Part shown: positions 56,421 to 64,000 of the stretch, one piece after another
Layout: every line of letters starts with the position of its first letter
How positions within the stretch are numbered: the first letter of the stretch is position 1
DNA from: UBA1275 sp002323515
Lineage (GTDB): Bacteria > Bacteroidota > Rhodothermia > Balneolales > Balneolaceae
Assembly: GCA_964007875.1 (NCBI GenBank)
Contig: CAXGAH010000003.1
Span: 62,001-126,000, forward strand
Direction of reading: 5' to 3'
Length of the DNA stretch: 64,000 nt
The notes under the pieces: generated by a model
Database searches by the model: none
Seen by the model: only the letters and a program-made list of their open reading frames with translations
Told to the model about the DNA's origin: nothing
Made by a program: the position numbers and the translations under genes

Positions 56421-56452
56421 AGAGAATGTTCTCTTCAACCACATAATTGAAG
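56421..56452. promoter_or_regulatory. Adjacent inverted repeats upstream of glgB
   Basis: AGAGAATGTTCTCT (56421-56434) is a perfect 14-base palindrome (6-base arms), overlapped by a second inverted repeat CTTCAA (56433-56438)/TTGAAG (56447-56452). It lies in the 163-base divergent region between the LolC/E gene and glgB, 97 bases from the glgB start. Regulator unknown. Confidence 0.4.
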
Positions 56453-56548
56453 CTTCTTAAGACATTATTTAGCGCATAAATTCATATATTATAACCTCTT
56501 GAAATAGTTTTTACTTCCTTTTTAATTAACCAATACATAGGAAAATAT

Positions 56549-58732
56549 TTGTTACCGGAGGAAATTGTTCATTCCATAGATGACGGTCAGCATGGAGATC
56601 CCTTTAGCGTTTTGGGTCCTCATATCACCGAGGTAGAAGGCAAAAAGAAGCTTACTGTTAGGGTTTTTAGGCCAGATGCAAAAGAAGTTGCGTTAATTAT
56701 TTCACCGAAAACTCGCCATGCCATGACCTGTATATCCGAGGGTGGCTTATTTGAATACATATTTCCGAGAAGAAAAAAAATTCCCGAATACCGCTTATCC
56801 GTTACCCCATTTCAAGGCCAAGCCTATTCCATAGACGATCCTTATCGGTTTGAACCTGCCATTGAGGAACTTGATTTACATCTTTGGGGAGAGGGGAATC
56901 ATGCTAAATCATATTCCTTTATGGGAGCGCACCCAAAAACAATCGATGGTGTTCAAGGAACCCATTTTGTAGTAGCTGCACCTTCCGCAACACGGGTCAG
57001 TGTCATTGGCTCCTTTAACCAATGGGATGGAAGAGTCCATCGAATGAGAAAATATCATGATCAGGGACTTTGGGAGTTATTTATTCCACAGGTAAGCCCG
57101 GGTGATGCGTATAAGTTTGAACTTAAAAGCCCCCTACAAGATCCCCCCCTTAAAAAAGCCGATCCTTATGCTTTTTTTGCAGAATTAAGACCTCAAACAG
57201 CTTCCATTGTACATTCACTAGATCAATATGAATGGACCGATCAGGAGTGGTTGAAAAAACGCGAAACCCGTAAGCAGCACCAAGCTCTTTCCGTATATGA
57301 ATGTCATCTTGGTTCATGGAAGCGAAATGGAGAAGACTTTTTATCGTATCGCGAGCTGGCCGATCAACTTATCCCATACGTAAAAGAACTAGGCTTTACT
57401 CATATTGAACTCATGCCCATTGCGGAGCACCCCTATGATCCATCTTGGGGGTATCAACAAACGGGTTACTTTGCAGCAACCTCCCGCTTTGGTCGCCCCC
57501 AAGACCTAATGTTTTTTATCGATCAGTGCCATGCCTTTAGTATTGGGGTTATTGTGGATTGGGTCCCTGCTCACTTCGCCAAAGACGAACATGGATTATA
57601 TCGTTTCGATGGAACTGGTCTTTTTGAACATGAAGATGCTCGGCAAGGCGAACATAAAGATTGGGGTACCGCTATTTTCAATTTTGGACGCACGGAAGTC
57701 CAAAATTTTCTAATCTCAAACGCTTTGTTTTGGCTAGATCATTACCATATTGATGGCTTAAGAGTAGATGCGGTAGCGTCTATGCTCTATTTAGATTATT
57801 CCCGAGAAGACGGAAAATGGATACCTAATAAATATGGGGGGCGAGAAAATATTGAGGCCATAGAGTTTCTGAAAAAATTCAACTACTTCGTGCATGATCA
57901 ATATCCTGGGTGCCTCACCTTTGCTGAAGAATCTACTTCTTGGGGTAGGGTTACCGCACCCGTACAACAAGATGGCCTTGGATTCGACTACAAATGGAAC
58001 ATGGGGTGGATGAATGATACTCTAAGCTACATAGAAAAAGACCCTATTTACCGTCGTTATCATCAGGGAGAACTTACTTTTTCCATGGTTTATGCGTTCA
58101 GTGAACAATTCATATTACCATTCTCTCATGACGAAGTGGTGCACATGAAAAAATCTATGCTGTCAAAAATGCCCGGTGATGATTGGCAAAAGTTTGCTAA
58201 CCTACGCCTACTATACACCTATATGTATGCTCATCCAGGGGCTAAATTACTGTTTATGGGTTCAGAGTTTGGACAGTGGGGTGAATGGAATGATGCCCAA
58301 TCACTCGACTGGCATTTATGTGCGTTTGAACCCCATCAGCAGCTACAAACCTTAGTTAAGGATTTAAATCATCTCCACCAAAATCAGGCCTCGCTATATG
58401 AGCTAGATACCGATTGGAGAGGCTTTGAGTGGATTGATTTTCATGATGCCGATAACAGCCTTATTTCCTTCGTTAGAAAAGCAAAAGATTCGGGCGATTT
58501 TGTAGTAGTTGTATTAAATTTCACGCCAAATGTACATCATAATTACCGCATTGGTGTCCCTGAAATGGGTAATTATGAAGTGCTTTTCAATAGTGACTCG
58601 GAGTATTATGGAGGGAGTAATGTGGGAGCTAAAGAATGCTCTGCATTTGCAGAGTCATCGCATAATTTCTCTGCGTCTATCTCTTTAGATATACCCCCAC
58701 TGGCTGGTATCATGTTAAAATTAAAGAATTAA
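56549..58732 (+). CDS. glgB: 1,4-alpha-glucan branching enzyme (GH13)
   Basis: A 727-residue branching enzyme with a TTG start (56549-56551), supported by AGGA 8 bases upstream and the standard N-terminal HGDPFSVLGPH. A CBM48 module (about 125-215, FVVAAPSATRVSVIGSFNQWDG) precedes the GH13 barrel: DGLRVDAVASMLY (nucleophile Asp), TFAEESTSW (acid Glu) and PFSHDEVVH. It makes alpha-1,6 branches in glycogen. malQ follows after three bases, so they form an operon. Confidence 0.95.
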   Translation: MLPEEIVHSIDDGQHGDPFSVLGPHITEVEGKKKLTVRVFRPDAKEVALIISPKTRHAMTCISEGGLFEYIFPRRKKIPEYRLSVTPFQGQAYSIDDPYRFEPAIEELDLHLWGEGNHAKSYSFMGAHPKTIDGVQGTHFVVAAPSATRVSVIGSFNQWDGRVHRMRKYHDQGLWELFIPQVSPGDAYKFELKSPLQDPPLKKADPYAFFAELRPQTASIVHSLDQYEWTDQEWLKKRETRKQHQALSVYECHLGSWKRNGEDFLSYRELADQLIPYVKELGFTHIELMPIAEHPYDPSWGYQQTGYFAATSRFGRPQDLMFFIDQCHAFSIGVIVDWVPAHFAKDEHGLYRFDGTGLFEHEDARQGEHKDWGTAIFNFGRTEVQNFLISNALFWLDHYHIDGLRVDAVASMLYLDYSREDGKWIPNKYGGRENIEAIEFLKKFNYFVHDQYPGCLTFAEESTSWGRVTAPVQQDGLGFDYKWNMGWMNDTLSYIEKDPIYRRYHQGELTFSMVYAFSEQFILPFSHDEVVHMKKSMLSKMPGDDWQKFANLRLLYTYMYAHPGAKLLFMGSEFGQWGEWNDAQSLDWHLCAFEPHQQLQTLVKDLNHLHQNQASLYELDTDWRGFEWIDFHDADNSLISFVRKAKDSGDFVVVVLNFTPNVHHNYRIGVPEMGNYEVLFNSDSEYYGGSNVGAKECSAFAESSHNFSASISLDIPPLAGIMLKLKN

Positions 58733-58735
58733 GTT

Positions 58736-60238
58736 ATGCGATTTCCACGATCCTGCGGCACTCTTGTGCACCCAACGTCCTTTCCTGGAAAATATGGTAT
58801 TGGAGATTTTAGTCAAGAAGCTCGAATATTTCTAGACTTTTTAGAAGAAACTGAGCAGAGTATCTGGCAAGTGCTGCCTCTAACCCCAACCGGCTATGGA
58901 AACTCTCCATATGCCTCTTATTCTGCTTTTGCTGGTAATCCGTATTTGATCAGTCCCGATATTCTTCTTGAAAAGGATCTGTTAACTGCTTCTGAAACCC
59001 ACTCGCTTATTATTCCATCCTCAACTACCGTAGCCTATGAGCATGCGTTTGAGAAGAAGGCCGCAGCATTGAAGTTGGCCTCGGCTCGTTTTTATGAGAC
59101 CTTGGGCGGGGATGAAGAGAAGAAATTTGAGCGCTTCAAGCTAGAGCATAGTCATTGGTTGGATGATTATGTGTTGTTTATGGCGGTAGGTAAAAGCAAC
59201 CAAATGCGGCCATGGAATACTTGGGATGCTGATATTGCTACGCGTAAAAAGTCGGCCATTAGTAAGGCAAAAAAAACCTATGAGCAAGAAATTAAACTAG
59301 AGTATTGGCTGCAGTATGAGTTTTTAAATCAGTGGTTAGCGCTGAAAGAGTATGCCAATAGTAAAAGTATTCGTGTGATCGGTGACATTCCCATTTTTGT
59401 CGATCATAACAGTGCTGACGTGTGGGCGAATACAAAGTATTTTGCAGTGGATAAAAAGGGAAATAGAACCTTGGTGGCTGGGGTTCCACCGGACTATTTC
59501 AGTGAAACAGGGCAGCTGTGGGGGAACCCTCAGTATCAGTGGGGGGCCTTAGAAAAAGATGGGTATTCGTGGTGGATTAAACGATTTAAGCATATGTTTT
59601 TAACCTGTGACGCCATTAGAGTAGATCATTTCCGAGGATTCGATGCCTACTGGGAGATACCCGCATCCGAAAAAACAGCTGTTAATGGTCGTTGGGTTAA
59701 GGGTCCTGGAGAAAAATTATTTGACACCATCCTGCAAGAATGTGGTGAACTACCTATTCTAGCTGAGGATTTAGGGTTTGTTACTGAAGGGGTAGAAAAG
59801 TTGCGCGATAAATACGCATTCCCGGGCATGAAGATTATTCAGTTCGCTTTTGACGCAGATCCTAACAATAGTTTTTTACCACATAATTACCCTCAGAATT
59901 GCGTGATCTACAGCGGCACGCATGACAACGATACCTCAAGAGGGTGGTATGAGCAAGCCCCTGAACACGAACGTCATTTTGCCCGTACCTACACCCAATC
60001 AGATGGTACGCAGATTAATTGGGCTTTTATCCGGCTTGGAATGCTCTCTGTGGGAGATCAGGCCATTTTTCCCATGCAAGATTTCATGGACCTATCTACC
60101 GAACACCGAATGAATTTTCCCGGCACCTCATCAGGTAATTGGCTTTGGAGATATACTACAGAAATGCTACAAGAAATTGATCGAGACAAAATTCGTGGTC
60201 TAGTCCAGTTAGGTAACCGGTCTATCAAGAAGATATAA
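58736..60238 (+). CDS. malQ: 4-alpha-glucanotransferase (GH77, amylomaltase)
   Basis: A 500-residue amylomaltase transferring maltodextrin segments. Signatures are GNSPYASYSAFAGNPYLI, DIPIFVDHNSADVWAN, IRVDHFRGFDAYWEIPA (nucleophile), PILAEDLGFVTEGV (acid/base) and YSGTHDNDTSRGWY. Length matches the shorter bacterial type without extra N-terminal modules. Cotranscribed with glgB, it would process linear glucans for storage or degradation together with GlgP. Confidence 0.95.
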   Translation: MRFPRSCGTLVHPTSFPGKYGIGDFSQEARIFLDFLEETEQSIWQVLPLTPTGYGNSPYASYSAFAGNPYLISPDILLEKDLLTASETHSLIIPSSTTVAYEHAFEKKAAALKLASARFYETLGGDEEKKFERFKLEHSHWLDDYVLFMAVGKSNQMRPWNTWDADIATRKKSAISKAKKTYEQEIKLEYWLQYEFLNQWLALKEYANSKSIRVIGDIPIFVDHNSADVWANTKYFAVDKKGNRTLVAGVPPDYFSETGQLWGNPQYQWGALEKDGYSWWIKRFKHMFLTCDAIRVDHFRGFDAYWEIPASEKTAVNGRWVKGPGEKLFDTILQECGELPILAEDLGFVTEGVEKLRDKYAFPGMKIIQFAFDADPNNSFLPHNYPQNCVIYSGTHDNDTSRGWYEQAPEHERHFARTYTQSDGTQINWAFIRLGMLSVGDQAIFPMQDFMDLSTEHRMNFPGTSSGNWLWRYTTEMLQEIDRDKIRGLVQLGNRSIKKI

Positions 60239-60322
60239 TCGCCCAATAAATAAAAACAGGTGATTTTTCATTTAAAACAGCCTTTTTCGTATATTCTGAA
60301 ATTGCAACAAAAAAAATACATC

Positions 60323-61141
60323 ATGTCGTTTTCATTGAAGAATCTACCTGAACGATCTGCAAAACCCAGAGCCGAAGGTATCACACTAGTATTGGACAAA
60401 GGATATAGCGTACGTCAAGTAGAAGATCTGGTTGAAGTGTGCTCCGGCCATATTGACATTGTTAAACTCGGATGGGGGACTTCTTATGTGACTCAGGGTT
60501 TAAAAGAGAAAATTAAGGTCTATCAAAATGCTGGAATACCCGTTTACTTTGGCGGTACTCTTTTTGAAGCGTACTTAATGCGCAACCAACTCTCCGATTA
60601 CCAAAAATTAATGGAGCGCTATGATATCACCCATGTGGAGGTTTCAAACGGAACCATCTTATTATCGGATGAAAAGAAACAGGCTATCATCAAGGAATTA
60701 AGTAACGATTACACCGTATATTCTGAAGTGGGTAGTAAAAATCCTAATGAGATCATTCCTCCCTACAAATGGGTACGGACTATTCAGAAGGAATTAGAGG
60801 CCGGTTCAGAGAAAGTTATCTGCGAAGCTAGGGAAAGTGGTACGGTTGGAATGTTTCGTCCTAATGGCGAAATCCGCTCTGGCTTACTAGAGGAAATTAC
60901 CGATCAAATTTCTCCCAAACATTTGCTTTTTGAAGCGCCCAAAAAAGAGCAACAAGTATGGTTTATCCGTAAATACGGCTCTAATGTGAACTTAGGAAAT
61001 ATCCAACCCGAAGAAGTGATTCCTCTAGAAACCTTACGTTTAGGTTTGCGCGGGGATACACTCTTAGACTTCTATTCGCTAGAAGAGGGTAACGAATTGG
61101 ATCAAGTGATTGAAGCGAACGGAATGAACGATCAAGAATAA
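60323..61141 (+). CDS. comA: Phosphosulfolactate synthase
   Basis: From ATG 60323 (MSFSLKNLPERSAKPR) the protein is 272 residues. It is a ComA-family TIM barrel with ITLVLDKGYSVRQVEDLVE, HIDIVKLGWGTSYV, YFGGTLFEAYL, VEVSNGTI, SEVGSKNP and NLGNIQPEEVIPLETLRLGLRGDT near the end. It adds sulfite to phosphoenolpyruvate to make phosphosulfolactate, then acted on by ComB (37334). An extended start at 60260 would add 21 unlike residues. The GT5-like gene follows nine bases after its stop. Confidence 0.9.
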   Translation: MSFSLKNLPERSAKPRAEGITLVLDKGYSVRQVEDLVEVCSGHIDIVKLGWGTSYVTQGLKEKIKVYQNAGIPVYFGGTLFEAYLMRNQLSDYQKLMERYDITHVEVSNGTILLSDEKKQAIIKELSNDYTVYSEVGSKNPNEIIPPYKWVRTIQKELEAGSEKVICEARESGTVGMFRPNGEIRSGLLEEITDQISPKHLLFEAPKKEQQVWFIRKYGSNVNLGNIQPEEVIPLETLRLGLRGDTLLDFYSLEEGNELDQVIEANGMNDQE

Positions 61142-61150
61142 TTACCCACC

Positions 61151-61948
61151 ATGAAAATTTTATACGCCGCCGCTGAAATCTCACCTTTTGCACGCATGAC
61201 CGTTACTGCGGATTTATTGCGCTTTTTGCCCGCATCATTACAGGATAAAGGCTTTGAGATTCGCATTTTACTCCCCAAATATGGGACAATTAATGACCGT
61301 AGAAATCGTCTACACGAAGTTATTCGATTGTCTGGAATAGAGGTGGAAGTAGGCGATATTGCGGAAAATATGAAAATTAAAGTAGCCAGTATTCCCAACG
61401 CAAAATTACAGGTCTATTTTTTAGATAATGACAAGTATTTTAAACGAAAAGGTCTCTTCAAAAACCCAAAAGACGATACCTTTTATCCGGATAATGCGGA
61501 GCGATTAGCCTTCTACAATAAAGGGGTACTCGAAACAGTTATGAAACTAGGTTGGGAGCCTGATATCATACACTGTCACGACTGGCCCGCAGGTCTTATT
61601 CCACTTCTGGTTAAAACTAAATACAGAGATGAACCTATTTTCAAAAATTCTAAGATCATCTACAATTTACATCATCCAGAAAACGAAGGAACCGCAGATA
61701 CAGCGAAAATCTTAGAGTTACTTGGCTTGCCTGACGATGTAGACATCGCCAAATTAACTGACGAAGGTAAAGTGGATCTATTGAAATTAGGACTCCTATA
61801 CAGTGACCATGTAGTTACTGGAAATTTTTTAAAGGACGAATTTGATAGCGTATTTGATGAATTGAATGTTTCTCCAGTGAAAATTCAAGGTGCGCCTGAG
61901 GATGTGTCAACTAAATTTTCGGATTACTATAAATCAATCTTGAAATAG
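61151..61948 (+). CDS. GT5-like (starch/glycogen synthase catalytic half) protein without the sugar-nucleotide motif
   Basis: A 265-residue protein matching only the N-terminal half of glycogen synthase: KILYAAAEISPFARM, EIRILLPKYGTINDRRN, VYFLDNDKYF and PDIIHCHDWPAGLIPLLV. The C-terminal GT1-type half is absent and the ADP-glucose loop KxGGL is replaced by ARMTVTADL. Such short proteins are widespread in Bacteroidota and often labelled glycogen synthase; catalysis is doubtful. It may be regulatory or a divergent glycosyltransferase. DUF4270 follows 25 bases later. Confidence 0.75.
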   Translation: MKILYAAAEISPFARMTVTADLLRFLPASLQDKGFEIRILLPKYGTINDRRNRLHEVIRLSGIEVEVGDIAENMKIKVASIPNAKLQVYFLDNDKYFKRKGLFKNPKDDTFYPDNAERLAFYNKGVLETVMKLGWEPDIIHCHDWPAGLIPLLVKTKYRDEPIFKNSKIIYNLHHPENEGTADTAKILELLGLPDDVDIAKLTDEGKVDLLKLGLLYSDHVVTGNFLKDEFDSVFDELNVSPVKIQGAPEDVSTKFSDYYKSILK

Positions 61949-61973
61949 GAATTATAAAGAAGACTGTCATCAT

Positions 61974-63182
61974 ATGTTTTTAACAAATAAAGCTGCCTCA
62001 AAAAGGTGGCTTACTTTTTCTGTACTTGCCCTTTTAAGTATTACCGCTTGTGAAGAAACCAATACGGTTGGTGTAGATTTTATTCAGGAATCTACCATAC
62101 AGGTTGATACGGTTTTTATAGATCAAATCAATCTAATTGAGATTGACCCTTACTTAGGTAAATTATCGTACTCCGCACTAGGCTCATTTCAAGACCCTCT
62201 TTTTGGAGAAATCAGTAGCACTCTTTATTTCAAGCCTTCTATCAATGCCTCCGGCACCGACACCGTGCTTGATAATATGAGATTTGAAATGAGACTACAC
62301 CTAATGGAAGATGAGATTTATGGGGATACTAGCTCAACCGCTGAATTTGATGTGTATCGAATTCAAAATAGTTGGCATGGTCCTAGTTTTCGTCAGTCTA
62401 CCGGAGTTAACCTTGGAATTGAACGTATAGGTGGCTTTAGCGACGCCGATATAGACACAAATGGTAACGTTTATGTAACCCTTGGTGGTAGCTGGGATGC
62501 TTTTTATCGGGAAATATTTAATATTGAAGATGACAGTACCCGATTAACACGGTATGCTGAAGAGGATTTTGGCTTAGCTATTGTTCCAAAAAATACAAGT
62601 AATCGAATCCGATTTGCCACCTTAATTACCAGCCGTCTATTGGTTATTGGACAAGAAGATACCAGCTCATACAGCATGCAAGACTGGGCCTATAACATAG
62701 AAAGAGAAGTCGTTGACCCTATTCCTAATCGCTTGCTACTTCATAACACCTTTGAACAAGTACTAAAACTAGATCTAAAAAGTCTTGGTGAGCAATTACC
62801 TAACACTAATTTTGTGCGTGCTGAATTGGTTTTAGAAGAAGATACCACACGCGCAAATACCAGTTTGTCAGAACATGAGCAGCGCATGAACGTTCCAGGC
62901 TTTAGAATGAGTGAGGGAGATTTTATTGATTTAGCCTACCAGTTTGGCTTTTCAGATAATAATATTATCAATGGATATCCTGTAAAAGGGCGTTTTCGAT
63001 TCGACATCACCCGGTTGTTAAACGATCAAATCTACAATAACAACCCGATAAAAGACTCCTATATATATCCCTATATGAATGCAGGCTATATTAGCTCTAA
63101 CATACTTTATAGCAATGATGCCCCACCCGATAAGCGACCGAGGTTAATTATTCACTCTATTCAATCCATGGAGCTAAAATAA
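61974..63182 (+). CDS. DUF4270 family lipoprotein
   Basis: A 402-residue lipoprotein of the Bacteroidota DUF4270 family. The signal ends in LLSITAC (Cys26), followed by EETNTVGVDFIQES and the family's SYSALGSFQDPLFGEISSTLYF. The C-terminal half is beta-rich. Function is unknown, but linkage to the short GT5-like gene recurs in this phylum to my recollection. Its stop overlaps the next ATG (TAATG). Confidence 0.82.
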   Translation: MFLTNKAASKRWLTFSVLALLSITACEETNTVGVDFIQESTIQVDTVFIDQINLIEIDPYLGKLSYSALGSFQDPLFGEISSTLYFKPSINASGTDTVLDNMRFEMRLHLMEDEIYGDTSSTAEFDVYRIQNSWHGPSFRQSTGVNLGIERIGGFSDADIDTNGNVYVTLGGSWDAFYREIFNIEDDSTRLTRYAEEDFGLAIVPKNTSNRIRFATLITSRLLVIGQEDTSSYSMQDWAYNIEREVVDPIPNRLLLHNTFEQVLKLDLKSLGEQLPNTNFVRAELVLEEDTTRANTSLSEHEQRMNVPGFRMSEGDFIDLAYQFGFSDNNIINGYPVKGRFRFDITRLLNDQIYNNNPIKDSYIYPYMNAGYISSNILYSNDAPPDKRPRLIIHSIQSMELK

Positions 63183-64000
63183 TGCTTGATATGCTAATAA
63201 ATTCAGACACATTACCCAGGGCGGCCTCAAACAAGACCGCAATGCTAGCGATATTGATATTTTTGCTCAGCTCTCCTCTTCTAGTGGCACAAATTCAATC
63301 TTCTAATTTGTATTCCAGTGGATCTATATACTCTGCATATGGGATCGGTTATCCTGTTGAAATGGAAACCGGATCGGCCAAATCGCATGGAATCTTTGGC
63401 GTAACTAGCGTTAACCAGGAAGTGTCCGGTCTTACGAACCCTGCTTTTTGGTCACAAACCTATTATACTCAGGGAGCCTCTGGCATTGACTTACACAGTA
63501 TCCAATTAAAAAATACCAGCAGTTCGGGTGAAACTGCTCTTTTTGAAAAGGGGTATTTACAATTATTATTTCCACTTAAATCTAGTGAATTAGGTGTCTC
63601 CGTTGGATTATATCCCGTCACCCGCTCTAACCTAAAAATAATTAACGAGGAGCAGTTTCTGTCTTATGGTGATACGGTTGGATACAATTCAGAACTGCAA
63701 CAAATGGGTGGATTAAATAAATTCGAAATAGGTGTTGGTTGGAAAGTAAACAACCAAATATCTATTGGTTATGCCCCATCGGTAGCTTTTTTCAGCATGG
63801 AAACATCGGAGGCTTTTTCCTTTAGTTCTTCGCTGTATTCACAACAAAAACAAAAACTCACCATTAGTGGAGCGGCATTTTCTCAACGTTTGGGTGTTGC
63901 TGGGAGTTTTCGAAATGTATTCAAGACACAGGATAAGATTTCAGTTGGGGCAACGATAAATGTCCCTTTCAGCATGACATTGAGACAAGATTTTACTACC
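63182..64000 (+). CDS. Outer-membrane beta-barrel protein, partial (runs off the window)
   Basis: An open frame of 273 codons beginning at ATG 63182, overlapping the DUF4270 stop. A signal peptide is visible (TAMLAILIFLLSSPLLVAQ). After it come SSNLYSSGSIYSAYGIGYP, GSAKSHGIFGV and NPAFWSQTYYTQG, then alternating strands, resembling the PorV/FadL-like outer-membrane proteins seen in Bacteroidota. The lipoprotein DUF4270 partner supports an outer-membrane complex; this is inference. Confidence 0.75.
   Translation, partial: MLDMLINSDTLPRAASNKTAMLAILIFLLSSPLLVAQIQSSNLYSSGSIYSAYGIGYPVEMETGSAKSHGIFGVTSVNQEVSGLTNPAFWSQTYYTQGASGIDLHSIQLKNTSSSGETALFEKGYLQLLFPLKSSELGVSVGLYPVTRSNLKIINEEQFLSYGDTVGYNSELQQMGGLNKFEIGVGWKVNNQISIGYAPSVAFFSMETSEAFSFSSSLYSQQKQKLTISGAAFSQRLGVAGSFRNVFKTQDKISVGATINVPFSMTLRQDFTT

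Overview
This window reads as chromosome of a free-living, AT-leaning, Gram-negative bacterium of the Bacteroidota–Rhodothermota–Balneolota group. Supporting features are a type IX secretion sorting domain with the YPNPFNP signature, a DUF4270 lipoprotein, an HU-type/SPOR protein, a plug-less outer-membrane barrel, TonB/ExbB/ExbD, LolA and LolC/E-like proteins, and weak Shine-Dalgarno sites with occasional TAnnTTTG-like promoter elements. A Balneolales-like organism is my best guess, by inference. Gene density is high. I saw no rRNA, tRNA, insertion sequence, prophage or CRISPR array.

Layout. 1-1895 (minus) is one uninterrupted frame joining a DHH/NrnA-type phosphoesterase to an HtrA-type serine protease through a membrane segment. 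2012-8994 (plus) carries thiamine pyrophosphokinase, aminopeptidase P, the dnaX-ybaB-recR recombination/replication cluster and a secreted M1 aminopeptidase. 8997-16000 is mixed: a small unknown protein, a clearly decayed DNRLRE/T9SS surface-protein pseudogene, topA, a peroxiredoxin, a Nudix hydrolase and AMP nucleosidase. 16034-39188 is a 23-kb block entirely on the minus strand. It runs (in transcription order) gcvT, comB, ftsK, lolA, a flippase-like membrane protein, an outer-membrane barrel, two HU-fold proteins (one with a SPOR domain), exbB-exbD-tonB, an S41 protease lipoprotein, a large BNR/sortilin-type exported protein, copA and a copper chaperone, a possibly frameshifted membrane protein, an AlkD-like DNA glycosylase and a TonB-dependent receptor. 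39385-46423 holds a flavin reductase, Mrp ATPase, glutamate dehydrogenase, a 5'-truncated M19 dipeptidase, DNA polymerase IV and MscS. 46448-61948 is a loose glycogen region (glgP, glgB, malQ and a GT5-like protein) interleaved with ispE, cca, a sugar nucleotidyltransferase, a membrane-anchored MurF and a LolC/E permease. The window closes with comA, the GT5-like protein, DUF4270 and the start of an outer-membrane protein.

Working together. Envelope functions dominate: energy coupling and outer-membrane transport, lipoprotein sorting, peptidoglycan ligation and cell-division translocation. Two separated genes (comA and comB) together would make 3-sulfolactate, unusual outside methanogens and spore formers and possibly related to sulfonolipid supply. 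No convincing new defence or mobile system is present. The most notable items are the DHH-HtrA fusion, an exact A-AAA-AAG slip site followed by a nearby stop in dnaX (whose zinc module is also missing), the ComA/ComB pair, the membrane-domain MurF, the GT5 half-protein without its KxGGL motif, and the two decaying genes.
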